NCBI GenBank assembly: GCA_963799065.1
Contig: CAWCVJ010000001.1
Location: forward strand, 1,922,001 to 1,986,000
Source: JAJPHW01 sp963799065
GTDB lineage: Bacteria; Acidobacteriota; Terriglobia; Terriglobales; Acidobacteriaceae
Direction: 5' to 3'
Length of the DNA stretch: 64,000 nucleotides
The notes under the pieces are model-generated. The model made no database searches. It worked only from the letters and a program-made list of their open reading frames with translations, and had not been told where the DNA came from. The position numbers and the translations under genes were made by a program. Shown here in pieces: positions 29,201 to 37,913 of this stretch; the first letter of the stretch is position 1; every line of letters begins with the position of its first letter.

Positions 29201-29449
29201 TTGCGCGCGAAGACTGACGGCAGGAAATCACTCCGTGCAAAACAGATTCTGGCTGTCGGTTGTCCGACCTGCGGTGCCGCGCCCGGAAAGCGGTGCACAC
29301 TGGTCTCAGGCGAGTTCCGCACCCGCCCGCTTCGCGACCGCCGCTTGATCCAGCCGATCGGCCTCCGCCTCATCCGCAGGTTACTAATCGGTAACCTATT
29401 GCCGGATCCCGATCTTCGTTCACAACCCGCGCCGCTTGGGGCTTGGTAA
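29201..29449 (+). CDS. Small putative zinc-ribbon protein
   Basis: About 82 residues if TTG 29201 is the start. The frame is open back to ATG 29108, but that ATG lies before the palindrome and promoter-like box. The core GCPTCGAAPGKRCTLVSGEF, followed by RTRPLRDRRL, matches a short widespread motif C-P-x-C-G-x-x-P-G-x-x-C...(H)xxR. The His expected near the end of that motif is Leu here, so metal binding may be incomplete or the gene may be degrading. No ribosome site is visible. The palindrome just upstream suggests regulation. Confidence 0.45.
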   Translation: MRAKTDGRKSLRAKQILAVGCPTCGAAPGKRCTLVSGEFRTRPLRDRRLIQPIGLRLIRRLLIGNLLPDPDLRSQPAPLGAW

Positions 29450-29611
29450 TACCCCTCAGTTCATAAATAAACCGTGCAGTGTGCTCTACAGTACAGTCTT
29501 TCACTTCGAACGGGACTAAGCTCAAACAGTCTCATTAGCATACTGTTGCCGCGCCGACAAGGCGGCGGTCCCTTGCGAAATCAGGCGTTTCGCTCGTTGC
29601 AAGGAGCCGTC

Positions 29612-30376
29612 ATGGCGATCGATACACGAACGTCTACAACGAACTTGTCCAAACTAACTCCCAGGGATGGGGATCACAACCCTATCTACAATCAAATTCT
29701 GCTCGCGCTCCCGGTCGAGGAACGCAGCCTCGTTTATCCCAAACTCGAGTTCATGCGCCTGCAAACCCACCATGTTCTACACGAGCCCGGCGACACCTTA
29801 AAGTCGGCCTACTTCTGCAACACCGGGCTGATTTCGATTCTCAGCGTTTTTCCCAACGGCAAAAGCGTAGAAGTCGGCCTTGTCGGTAAAGAGGGCTTCG
29901 TGGGCATACCCCTAGCCGCGAATTTTCGAACTGCCAATACTCGAGCCATCGTCCAAGCCGAAGCGACTGCCTTCCGGGTCGACGCCCGAATACTCACCGA
30001 TTCGCTCAGCCGCTGTCCCGCATTGGGCAGCGAACTTCAACGGTTTGCTCAGATCTCAGCCATGGAGGTCACGCAAATCGCAGCCTGCAATCGGCTGCAC
30101 GACGTCACCGAGCGCCTGGCGCGATGGCTATTGATGAGCGCCGATCGCATCGGATCGAATACTCTGCCGCTCACGCAGGAGCTTCTGGCGCAAATGCTCG
30201 GAACGCGCCGCTCCAGCGTGACGGTCTCTGCGGGCATCTTGCACAAGGCCGGGATCATCGAGAACACTCGCGGAAGCGTCAAAATTCTCGACCGGCAGAA
30301 ACTAAAGCGAGCCGCCTGCCAATGCTATGGAATCATGGTGCGCCAGGTGGAACAGTGGCGTAAGGATGCAGAGTAA
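29612..30376 (+). CDS. Crp/Fnr-family transcriptional regulator without Fe-S cysteines
   Basis: 254 residues from ATG 29612 (AAGGAG site); the 46 codons upstream in frame are ignored. The N-terminal sensor domain (FMRLQTHHVLHEPGDTLKSAYFCNTGLISILSVFPNGKSVEVGLVG) belongs to a group of Crp-like proteins lacking both the cAMP and the FeS signatures. The C-terminal winged helix is TLPLTQELLAQMLGTRRSSVTVSAGILHKAGIIENTRGSVKI, where TRRSSVT is the recognition helix. The ligand is unknown. It follows the small zinc-ribbon gene. Confidence 0.88.
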   Translation: MAIDTRTSTTNLSKLTPRDGDHNPIYNQILLALPVEERSLVYPKLEFMRLQTHHVLHEPGDTLKSAYFCNTGLISILSVFPNGKSVEVGLVGKEGFVGIPLAANFRTANTRAIVQAEATAFRVDARILTDSLSRCPALGSELQRFAQISAMEVTQIAACNRLHDVTERLARWLLMSADRIGSNTLPLTQELLAQMLGTRRSSVTVSAGILHKAGIIENTRGSVKILDRQKLKRAACQCYGIMVRQVEQWRKDAE

Positions 30377-30423
30377 TCCGTCTTTAGCCGATAAAAAACG
30401 GACTGGTTCACAGGAGTTTCCAA

Positions 30424-30606
30424 ATGAGCGAACTTAGTTTGGGTCTGGATCGCCACCACTTTGAATGTCCGCACTGCAACCAGACAACCGAACACTTTTG
30501 GGCGGGCGCATTGATCCTTTACTCGAGCGCAACCTGCCAGCATTGCAGCGCCAAGTTTCTCATCGTCGAGAACAAACCACTGGCGGAGATACGCGCCCCC
30601 GCTTGA
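30424..30606 (+). CDS. 60-residue zinc-ribbon-like protein
   Basis: MSELSLGLDRHHFECPHCNQTTEHF begins a protein with two Cys pairs (ECPHC and TCQHC), 26 residues apart, the layout of a small zinc ribbon. An AGGAG site 9 bases before the ATG supports translation. It lies 47 bp after the Crp-like gene. No named family was recognised. A role as a small regulatory or stress protein is plausible only by size and motif. Confidence 0.65.
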   Translation: MSELSLGLDRHHFECPHCNQTTEHFWAGALILYSSATCQHCSAKFLIVENKPLAEIRAPA

Positions 30607-30660
30607 TCGAAGCCCGATAACCGCGGGCATCCCGGCTTGCCGTCGGAGACGCTCGCTCCT

Positions 30661-32712
30661 CTAGTTCGTATATTCCTGGCGCGAGATCTTCATCTTCAAC
30701 ATGCGCGATTGCAGAGTCGTGCGCTTCAGGCCGAGGCGTAAGGCCGCCCCACTGGCGCCCGCGATCACTCCGCCACTGGCTCGTAACGCGCGCAGAATGT
30801 GATCCCGCTCTAGGCTTAAGAGCGTACCGTCGGAGACACTGGAGTCGAGCGGATTAAGCTCGTCAATCGGTGCATCGAGCGATGCTCCCTCGGTGAGAAT
30901 GACGGAGCGCTCGATAAAATTTTCCAGTTCCCGAATATTGCCCGGCCACGGCCAGCGCAGCAAGGCTTCCATCGTGGCGGACGGGACGGTCTCGATTTGC
31001 TTGTTCATGCGCTTGGCAATCTTCTGTACAAAGAAACGGACCAGCAAGGGAATGTCGCCACTGCGGTCCCGTAACGCAGGCATGCGCAGCGGAAATACAT
31101 TCAACCGGTAAAACAGGTCGCTCCTAAATTCGTGCAACTCCACGCTCTCGGCTAAATCCTTATTGGTGGCGGCGACCAACCGTATGTTCACCTTAATCGT
31201 TCGCGTTCCCCCCAGCCGCTCGAACTCCTGATCCTGGAGAACGCGAAGCAACTTAGGCTGAAGCTCGAGTTGAATATCCCCGACTTCATCGAGAAAGAGC
31301 GTACCTTGATCGGCCAATTCCAGACGTCCCACTTTTTGCGACACCGCTCCCGTGAATGCGCCTTTTTCGTGTCCGAAGAGTTCGCTCTCTAACAACCCGG
31401 TTGGAATCGCTGCACAATTGAGTTTGATAAAAGGGGCGTCTCGCCGGGGGCTTAGGCGATGAACCGCGCGCGCTACCAACTCTTTACCCGTCCCGGTTTC
31501 GCCCAGGATCAAGATCGTCGCATCACTGCTGGCGGCTGTCTTCACGTGACTTAAGACCCGCCGTAAGGGTAGGCTTTCGCCGACGATCTCATCAAAACTC
31601 GGATCCCCCGCCCAGTCGATGCTCTCCAAAGGAACATTTTCTTTCCTGAGGCGGGTGCTAAGCTCTACGACTTCGCGGTGCGCCAGATCCCGGTCCAGCG
31701 CGGTTGCTAGATGAGCGCCGATTTGTTGCAAGAATTCCGTATCGGCGGCGCTCAGTGCGTAGAGCTTCTTGTTGAAGAGGATGAGCACACCCACCGGTCG
31801 TCCCGAGCTGAATAGCGGAACCAAGCATCCCGACCGAAAACTCTGTTCTCCGGCTTGGTTCATCCGATCGGGGACTGGTGTCTCCTCCAAATCCACGAAT
31901 TTCACTTCCCCCTCATCCAGCGCAGATCGAGACGGCGTCATCTCCCTCAGCGCAACTCTCAAATCTTCCGAGGACGCCGGGGTTTCCCCCTTGGTAGCGA
32001 CCCACAAACGAAGACTTTGGTCGGACTCGTCGTAAATCTTCACCCCCGCCCAATCATGCGGAACCGCCTGATACATGATTTCGCTGAGCGACTGGAAAGC
32101 GCCCTTCATACTGCGGCTGTTGGTGAGAATCATTCCCAGATCATGCAGAATCTTCGTTCGGCGCTTCTCTCCTGCCAGAGCCTCACGAGTCAGAATGCTC
32201 TCGACGGCGACCGCGACCATTCCTCCCACGTGCTTGAGGAAATCGACTTCCTCTTCGGGAAACGCCCCGGCCTGAAAGCTTCCCACTTCCAGTGCACCCA
32301 GCTTGCGCTCCGCCGTGCTCAGCGGGACGGTGCAGTAAGATTGCAGCTTTGCTTCCGCGAGTTGGCGCAGGTTATACGCGTATCGTGTCTCATCGATTGC
32401 CTGTCCGGGAAAAACCAGAGGACGCTGGGTTTGCCAAACCCAGCCACTGAACGAGGAGTCGGTAGGCACCTCCAGGGGCTCCGCCCGGGGCTCGTCCGAG
32501 TACACGCGGTGAACCTGCATTACTTTCTTGAAGGGTTCGTATAGCGAAAGGTTGGCAAACTCGAAGGAACTCACCGAACTCATCTGCCGACGAAACTCGC
32601 TCAGTAATCCAAACAAGTCCTTTTGGCGGTTCAGCGAATCTGCGATCTCTAAAAGTGTGGCCTTGCGAAAAACGCTCTCGTTCGGTCCGAAGTTGGCGGT
32701 CTGCTTGAGCAC
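30661..32712 (-). CDS. Sigma-54-dependent transcriptional activator with GAF sensor domains
   Basis: 683 residues. Two GAF-like regions (about 30-175 and 205-350) precede a full AAA+ domain. Its marks are Walker A GETGTGKELVARAVH, ESELFGHEKGAFTGA with the GAFTGA loop that contacts sigma-54, Walker B GTLFLDEVGDI, and the arginine-finger region FRSDLFYRLNVFPL. The C-terminal Fis-type helix-turn-helix ends ALRLGLKRTTLQSRMLKMKI. The layout matches FhlA/NorR-like enhancer-binding proteins whose GAF domains sense a small molecule. No receiver domain is present, so it is not a two-component regulator. A CACTTT-N5-AAAGTG dyad 26 bp upstream (32738-32754) may be its own site. Confidence 0.9.
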   Translation of the reverse strand: MLKQTANFGPNESVFRKATLLEIADSLNRQKDLFGLLSEFRRQMSSVSSFEFANLSLYEPFKKVMQVHRVYSDEPRAEPLEVPTDSSFSGWVWQTQRPLVFPGQAIDETRYAYNLRQLAEAKLQSYCTVPLSTAERKLGALEVGSFQAGAFPEEEVDFLKHVGGMVAVAVESILTREALAGEKRRTKILHDLGMILTNSRSMKGAFQSLSEIMYQAVPHDWAGVKIYDESDQSLRLWVATKGETPASSEDLRVALREMTPSRSALDEGEVKFVDLEETPVPDRMNQAGEQSFRSGCLVPLFSSGRPVGVLILFNKKLYALSAADTEFLQQIGAHLATALDRDLAHREVVELSTRLRKENVPLESIDWAGDPSFDEIVGESLPLRRVLSHVKTAASSDATILILGETGTGKELVARAVHRLSPRRDAPFIKLNCAAIPTGLLESELFGHEKGAFTGAVSQKVGRLELADQGTLFLDEVGDIQLELQPKLLRVLQDQEFERLGGTRTIKVNIRLVAATNKDLAESVELHEFRSDLFYRLNVFPLRMPALRDRSGDIPLLVRFFVQKIAKRMNKQIETVPSATMEALLRWPWPGNIRELENFIERSVILTEGASLDAPIDELNPLDSSVSDGTLLSLERDHILRALRASGGVIAGASGAALRLGLKRTTLQSRMLKMKISRQEYTN

Positions 32713-32903
32713 GCGATCAACTCAATTCTCCCCCTCGCACTTTGCCTTAAAGTGAACGTTCAGGCATCGACTTCATTGTCGAGCAACTTATCACCGGCCC
32801 CGACTAAAGTCAATGCTCCCAAAGAGCTAGAAGCATCCGCCCCAGTAATTCCGTCCCGAAATGGGAATCCACCAATCGAGTCCGATGGCGCTAAAATAAC
32901 ATC

Positions 32904-33140
32904 ATGGCCAGGGGATGGGAAAGCAAATCAGTCGAAGATCAACAATCGGAGGCGACCCAAATTGTGTCCTCAGACCGGCCCAAGTTGTCGCCACAGGAAA
33001 ACATCGAGCGGCGGCGCCGGGACGGAATATTGCTCTCGCGCCGTCGAATTGCTCAACAGTTGTTAACTGTCAAACATCCCGAACATCGCGCCCTGTTGCA
33101 GCGAACCTTGGAAGATCTGGACCGTCAATTGCCGCCCTAA
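32904..33140 (+). CDS. Small conserved-looking hypothetical protein
   Basis: 78 residues, MARGWESKSVEDQQSE followed by a charged, helical stretch (ENIERRRRDGILLSRRRIAQQLL, HPEHRALLQRTLEDLDRQLPP). The composition (Arg/Glu/Gln-rich helices, no Cys) and the well defined ends look like a real small protein, similar to ones seen beside purine genes in related bacteria as far as I recall. It has no recognised domain. It is transcribed toward purS, 49 bp away. Confidence 0.6.
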   Translation: MARGWESKSVEDQQSEATQIVSSDRPKLSPQENIERRRRDGILLSRRRIAQQLLTVKHPEHRALLQRTLEDLDRQLPP

Positions 33141-33189
33141 ACTCGAGCAATCGAACCACACAAATCGCCCTCACGTATAATCTGGGAGA

Positions 33190-33432
33190 ATGAAAGCATA
33201 CGTCTACGTTTCCCCTAAAAAAACTGTGCTCGATCCCCAAGGCAAGACCATCCACGGAGCTCTGAGGAAAATGGGTTTCAAAGGCCTCGAGGAAGTACGC
33301 CAGGGCAAATTCTTCGAGCTGACCCTGGATGGCCTCAGCCACAATGAAGCGGAAGCTGAAGTCGGACGCATTGCGCGCGAAGTACTGACCAATCCCGTGA
33401 TCGAAGACTTTCGTTTTTCGCTGGAGGATTGA
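33190..33432 (+). CDS. purS: Phosphoribosylformylglycinamidine synthase subunit PurS
   Basis: 80 residues, the normal PurS length: MKAYVYVSPKKTVLDPQGKTIHGAL then GFKGLEEVRQGKFFELTLDG and a C-terminal NPVIEDFRFSLED. PurS bridges the ammonia-making PurQ and the synthetase PurL in the fourth step of purine synthesis. Neither purQ nor purL is in the window, and glmS follows instead. Confidence 0.88.
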   Translation: MKAYVYVSPKKTVLDPQGKTIHGALRKMGFKGLEEVRQGKFFELTLDGLSHNEAEAEVGRIAREVLTNPVIEDFRFSLED

Positions 33433-33522
33433 TTCCACGCAGTTCGCAATCGTCCACCAAGACAGCAGTTTCGTCCGAAGCGAGCTTCCCTAAGAGTCGC
33501 ATCAAGCAACAGGAGCGTTCCG

Positions 33523-35397
33523 ATGTGCGGAATCGTAGGTTATGTCGGCAAAAAACCGGTTGTGCCGGTCATCATCGAAGGTCTTCGTAGGCTCGAGTAT
33601 CGTGGCTACGACTCGGCGGGTATTGCCGTTGGCGGCATCGGCGATGGCCTGCAACTCAGGCGCGCCGAGGGCAAACTGCGCAATTTGGAAGAAGTGCTGC
33701 GCCAACATCCCATCGAAGGCACTTTCGGCATCGGACACACTCGCTGGGCCACCCACGGCCGCCCCAGCGAAGAAAACGCTCACCCTCACCGCGACTGTAG
33801 TGGCCGCATTGTCGTCGTCCACAACGGAATCGTCGAAAATTACGTTCCCCTCAAGAAGCAACTGATCGCGGAGGGCCACAACTTCGTCACCGAGACCGAC
33901 ACGGAAGTCATCGCCCACTTAGTGGAGAAGTTCTACGCCAGGGATTCGGGCGGCAAGCGGCTGCCCCTGGAAGAAGCCGTCCGCAGTACCGTAAAAATGT
34001 TGACCGGCGTCTTCGCGCTGGGCGTCATTTCGGCGGACGATCCCAACAAAATCGTCGCCGCCCGCAATGGCCCTCCCGCAGTCGTAGGACTGGGCAACGA
34101 CGAATATTTCGTGGCCTCCGATGTGCCCGCACTCCTGGAACATACCCGCGATCTTTTTTTCCTCGGGGACGGCGATCTCGCGGTCATCACCCGCGACGGC
34201 GTGCAGATGAGCGACTTCGATGGCAAACCTGTTCGACGCGAAGTGCAGCACGTCACGTGGGATCCGATCATGGCGGAAAAGGGCGGCTTCAAGCATTTCA
34301 TGCTCAAAGAGATTTACGAACAGCCGCGAGCCGTTCGCGACACCACGCTGGGCCGCATTTCGCAGGATACCGGACAGGTCTTTCTGGGGGAAATGGGAAT
34401 CACGCCTGCCGAGTTCAAAGCTGCGCGCAAGATAAACATCGAAGCCTGCGGCACCAGTTGGCACGCCGGACAGGCGGGCAAGTTCATGATCGAAAGCCTC
34501 GCCCGCATTCCGGTGGAGGTCGATTATGCCAGCGAGTGGCGCTATCGCGATCCAATCGTCGATCCCAACACGATTACGCTCGTCATCTCCCAGTCCGGAG
34601 AAACCGCCGACACCATTGCCGCGCAACGCGAAGCCAAAGCTCGTGGCTCGAAGACACTCGCCATCTGCAATGTCGTCGGATCGATGATTACCCGCGAAGC
34701 GGCAGGAACGGTCTACACCCACGCCGGCCCTGAAATCGGGGTGGCGTCCACCAAGGCGTTCACCGCCCAACTCACGGCGCTTTACATTCTCTCGTTACAT
34801 TTAGCGCAGGCCCGGGGGATGATCACGCAGGCACAGTCCGAAAACGCCGTTCACGAATTGACTCGCATCCCCGGCAAAATCGAACAGCTTCTCACCCGCG
34901 ATGAGCAATGCGACGAACTCGCCCGCCGCTACGTCAAAGCCACCGATTTTCTTTTTCTCGGGCGCGGCATCCACTACCCCATCGCCCTCGAGGGCGCTCT
35001 CAAGTTGAAGGAAATTTCCTACATCCATGCCGAAGGCTATCCCGCCGGCGAAATGAAGCACGGACCAAACGCGCTGATTGACGAGAACCTTCCGGTCGTC
35101 ATCATTGCCACCCGCGACGGCGAAAATGACTTGTCGATGATCCGCTACGAGAAGACAATCTCGAATCTCAAAGAAGTGAAAGCTCGCTCAGGCAAAGTAA
35201 TCGCGCTCGCCACCGAGGGCGACAAGGACATAGAAGATGCTGCCGACCATGTCATCTACATCCCTCCAGCCCCGGATAATCTCTCCCCGATCCTTGAGAT
35301 CGTCCCGTTGCAGCTTCTGGCTTATCACATAGCTGTGCGCCGCGGCTGCGATGTAGATCAGCCCAGAAATTTAGCCAAGTCGGTCACCGTCGAGTAG
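33523..35397 (+). CDS. glmS: Glutamine-fructose-6-phosphate aminotransferase (isomerising)
   Basis: 624 residues in two halves. The N-terminal class II glutamine amidotransferase starts MCGIVGYVG with the nucleophilic Cys2, then GYDSAGIA, GHTRWATHG and HNGIVEN. The C-terminal half has two SIS isomerase domains, with CGTSWHAG, SQSGETADT, GPEIGVASTKAFTAQL and the closing KSVTVE typical of GlmS. It makes glucosamine-6-phosphate, the first step to peptidoglycan and LPS amino sugars. An AGGAG site precedes the ATG. No ribozyme-like structure is apparent in the 90-bp leader. Confidence 0.95.
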   Translation: MCGIVGYVGKKPVVPVIIEGLRRLEYRGYDSAGIAVGGIGDGLQLRRAEGKLRNLEEVLRQHPIEGTFGIGHTRWATHGRPSEENAHPHRDCSGRIVVVHNGIVENYVPLKKQLIAEGHNFVTETDTEVIAHLVEKFYARDSGGKRLPLEEAVRSTVKMLTGVFALGVISADDPNKIVAARNGPPAVVGLGNDEYFVASDVPALLEHTRDLFFLGDGDLAVITRDGVQMSDFDGKPVRREVQHVTWDPIMAEKGGFKHFMLKEIYEQPRAVRDTTLGRISQDTGQVFLGEMGITPAEFKAARKINIEACGTSWHAGQAGKFMIESLARIPVEVDYASEWRYRDPIVDPNTITLVISQSGETADTIAAQREAKARGSKTLAICNVVGSMITREAAGTVYTHAGPEIGVASTKAFTAQLTALYILSLHLAQARGMITQAQSENAVHELTRIPGKIEQLLTRDEQCDELARRYVKATDFLFLGRGIHYPIALEGALKLKEISYIHAEGYPAGEMKHGPNALIDENLPVVIIATRDGENDLSMIRYEKTISNLKEVKARSGKVIALATEGDKDIEDAADHVIYIPPAPDNLSPILEIVPLQLLAYHIAVRRGCDVDQPRNLAKSVTVE

Positions 35398-35417
35398 AAT
35401 CTCATTCGAGGTGATGC

Positions 35418-35528
35418 TTGAGCGGACCGCTGTTTGCAATCTTCGTGCTCGCTTCCTTTCTCGTCCCTGTGCCGGTCTTGTCATGGCTGGATAGGCCCAA
35501 GCCTTCCGACCGCAAGAAGGACTCCTAA
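35418..35528 (+). CDS. 36-residue membrane micro-protein
   Basis: TTG start with GAGGTGAT upstream. The protein is one hydrophobic helix (LFAIFVLASFLVPVPVLSWL) and a charged tail DRPKPSDRKKDS. Its TAA overlaps the ATG of the next gene (TAATG), a translational-coupling arrangement that supports both being real. The function is unknown. A small partner of the following membrane protein is an inference from the overlap. Confidence 0.55.
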   Translation: MSGPLFAIFVLASFLVPVPVLSWLDRPKPSDRKKDS

Positions 35529-36076
35529 TGTACGCTGGACATTTTGCGTTTGGCTTGTCCATGAAAGCGAAAGAGCCGCGCGTCCCCACCTGGATTCTGC
35601 TGGTCGGCGTCGGATTTCTGGACGTCTGCTTCGGCATCTTTGTGCCCCTCGGTGTAGAACGCGTCACGCTTACGCCCCATGTATCGCCGGGATTTTCCCT
35701 TGATTATATCGACTGGTCCCATTCCCTCTTGATGTCGCTGGTGTGGGCCGTGTTGTTCGGACTATGTTTTTACGGCAGGGGCAAACTGGTCGCGATTTAC
35801 GCCGGAATCGCAGTCTTCTCTCATTTCGTGCTCGATCTACTTATGCACCCCCACGACCTCGCTCTGTGGCCTGGATCTCATTCTCACGTCGGGCTGGGGT
35901 TATGGACCGTGATTCCTAAAGGGTGGTGGTGGTTCGAACTCGGATTCATCGCCTTCTGTTGCAGCTATTACCTCTGGAAGTCGCGATCGGACGATTCCTT
36001 CGGCCGCAATGCGCAATGGGCTTCCGTTCTGATCGTTTTGCTGCATGTTGCCAATGCGCCCTGGCTCAAGGGATGA
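35528..36076 (+). CDS. YdjM/DUF457-like membrane-bound metal-dependent hydrolase
   Basis: 182 residues with about four to five membrane helices and conserved acidic/His positions within them: MYAGHFAFGLS, DYIDWSHSLLMSL and SHFVLDLLMHPHDLALWP. The pattern resembles the inner-membrane YdjM/DUF457 group. The real activity of that group is poorly known. It is translationally coupled to the 36-residue protein upstream. Confidence 0.65.
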   Translation: MYAGHFAFGLSMKAKEPRVPTWILLVGVGFLDVCFGIFVPLGVERVTLTPHVSPGFSLDYIDWSHSLLMSLVWAVLFGLCFYGRGKLVAIYAGIAVFSHFVLDLLMHPHDLALWPGSHSHVGLGLWTVIPKGWWWFELGFIAFCCSYYLWKSRSDDSFGRNAQWASVLIVLLHVANAPWLKG

Positions 36077-36084
36077 GACAGCGT

Positions 36085-36672
36085 TCACGGCAAACTGACT
36101 GCCGCCCCCTCGGGCCATCTGCGCTCCCAGTGGCGACCATTCGCCAAATAATAAACCTTCAGGCTCTTAGTCAACCCCGGCGCAGGATCTCCCCCAAACG
36201 TCTGATTGCTCACCTGCAGTGTCAGTTTCCCGCCGGAAATCATGCCATTGAGCTGCCCGGTGACATCTTTAATCCGTCCCCGATGTCCGTAGAACGCATT
36301 CATGATACGGAGGTCGCGATAGCCGGCATTGGGATGGCTCCATCCCCCACCGGGATAGTAGTCGTTTGGCGCGACCGCTATATTAATGGTGTCGCCTTCG
36401 CGATAATGATGGGTGGAGTTGCGCCCGCGCCAGTCGCGACAGGTGATCTGGAAAACCTTCTTCCATCCCACTGCCGGGTCGACTCCCAGGTTCGTGTTGT
36501 TGACCTTGAACGATAACTGGCCATTCTGCACCATGGAGAGCACCCGGGGAGTCACGTCGTGCGCCCCCGCCCCGGATCCCCAAACCGCGCGCACGATGAC
36601 GCATTGCGCCAAGCAATTCGCCGAGCACACGACAGCGCAAACCACAAGCGACACAACGCGAACTGTTCGCAT
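36085..36672 (-). CDS. Secreted protein with two copies of a DnaJC11-C-terminal-like domain
   Basis: 195 residues from ATG 36672 (AGGAG site 5 bases upstream), with the signal peptide MRTVRVVSLVVCAVVCSANCLAQ. Two repeats follow: VRAVWGSGAGAHDVTPRVLSM...NTNLGVDPAVGWKKVFQI and MNAFYGHRGRIKDVTGQLNGM...NQTFGGDPAPGLTKSLKVYYL. Each has D-V-T, N-G/S-G-K-L and G-x-DP-A-x-G-x-x-K, the marks of a small beta domain known from the C-terminus of DnaJ homolog C11. Here the domain is duplicated and exported, without a J domain. The function is unknown. Confidence 0.7.
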   Translation of the reverse strand: MRTVRVVSLVVCAVVCSANCLAQCVIVRAVWGSGAGAHDVTPRVLSMVQNGQLSFKVNNTNLGVDPAVGWKKVFQITCRDWRGRNSTHHYREGDTINIAVAPNDYYPGGGWSHPNAGYRDLRIMNAFYGHRGRIKDVTGQLNGMISGGKLTLQVSNQTFGGDPAPGLTKSLKVYYLANGRHWERRWPEGAAVSLP

Positions 36673-36779
36673 GAGAACTCCTGAATCCAAACACAGGAGC
36701 ATAGCATAAGAAGTCGAAGAAAAACGGTGAGCGCGCCCCGCCTTGCGAACGCGCCCCGTCCCGCTTTTTGCGCGATCCG

Positions 36780-37064
36780 TTAAGCGGCTTTGCTGAACGC
36801 GTCCGACCCGTGCTGCTTGACCATCTTGTTGTAGACCCCCATCAGCATGAAGGGCGCAGGCCATTGGCCCACAAACAGCGCCCAATTATCTTTGCGTGCG
36901 ATCTTCAAGACCGCCGAGATGGCGATGGCTCCAAACGCAGCCGCTAGATACACCGAACTCGGCACCCTGGAAGTTTGTGACTCAATCACTCCCGTCAAAT
37001 GGTCTTCTGCCACACCCCTAAGAACTTTATCCTGCATGTCTTTCACCTTTTCTACCAGGGCCAT
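36780..37064 (-). CDS. Small protein with two hydrophobic segments
   Basis: 94 residues from ATG 37064 (GGGAAA region about 8 bases upstream): an N-terminal amphipathic stretch (MALVEKVKDMQDKVLRGVAED), then two hydrophobic segments (SSVYLAAAFGAIAISAVL and FVGQWPAPFMLMGVYNKM). The upstream part of the open frame overlaps a gap and is not used. No family was recognised. It may be a small membrane protein. Confidence 0.6.
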   Translation of the reverse strand: MALVEKVKDMQDKVLRGVAEDHLTGVIESQTSRVPSSVYLAAAFGAIAISAVLKIARKDNWALFVGQWPAPFMLMGVYNKMVKQHGSDAFSKAA

Positions 37065-37170
37065 AGAAATTTCCCTGGCCTTTTTGGGATGCGAAAGCCA
37101 TGCGGATAAGCGAATCGGCAGGACAAATTTTTGTCCGAGCGCCACCGGTTTCAAGTGTGAATCTGGGATT

Positions 37171-37722
37171 TTACCTTCGGTTTGCTTCACGCGAAAAGAC
37201 GATCGTAGGATTCCCCTTGTAAGTTGTGCGCTCACTCTCCCGAAATCCGCACTTGTTCGCCACTCGAATGGACGCCACATTTTCCGGCGCGATAATACAT
37301 GCAATTCGACAGGCACTCAGATGCTCATCACCCCATTCCAAGGCCGCCCGAACGGCTTCCGTCGCGTAGCCTTGGCCACGCGCCGCCGGGGTCAAAACCC
37401 ACCCGATTTCAGGAGTCTCTTTGAGCGCCGCGATATCCCGCTTATAGTCGGAGAATCCCAGTTCTCCGACGAATCTTCCAGTCGATCGTTCCTCAACAGC
37501 CCAATAGCCGAAACCCAACATCGACCAATGCCCTGCATACCTCAAAAACCGCGTCCAACACTCCTCTTCGGTCAGCGGTTTGCCTCCGATAAAAACGGTC
37601 ACGGCCGGATCCGACCACATCGCTGCGCACTCGGCAAAATCCTCCAAACAATGTCTACGAAGCAAAAGTCTTTCCGTTTCGAGGGTCGGAATTATTCTCT
37701 GAATTTCACGAGCCTCAGGCAT
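37171..37722 (-). CDS. GNAT-family N-acetyltransferase (RimJ-like)
   Basis: 183 residues from ATG 37722; the frame also opens at 37740. The typical N-terminus PTLETERLLLRRHCLEDF, the middle strand GYWAVEERSTGRFVGELGFSDYK, and the acetyl-CoA loop PAARGQGYATEAVRAALEWG then CIIAPENVASIRVANKCGFRE are clear. RimJ/RimL-type proteins acetylate protein N-termini or small amines. The substrate is not predictable. Confidence 0.85.
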   Translation of the reverse strand: MPEAREIQRIIPTLETERLLLRRHCLEDFAECAAMWSDPAVTVFIGGKPLTEEECWTRFLRYAGHWSMLGFGYWAVEERSTGRFVGELGFSDYKRDIAALKETPEIGWVLTPAARGQGYATEAVRAALEWGDEHLSACRIACIIAPENVASIRVANKCGFRESERTTYKGNPTIVFSREANRR

Positions 37723-37913
37723 AAGAAAGTTTAATCCCATAAGGCTTTCGCCTCGCGGTTCCGCCCCCTGCTCACCTCCCCGAAATCCATACTTTTCCCC
37801 TCGCCGCTAGAGTGATTCCCCTATTGGATTGCCCGATTTTACAGTGCACGCTCATACTACCGTCCGCAATCCAGGATTTAGTAATTAACATTGCAGCGGC
37901 CAGGAGACTCTTT

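Noticed and set aside
33433..33522. glmS ribozyme before glmS
   Set aside because: The gap is 90 bp with an ordinary ribosome site; no ribozyme core is recognisable.
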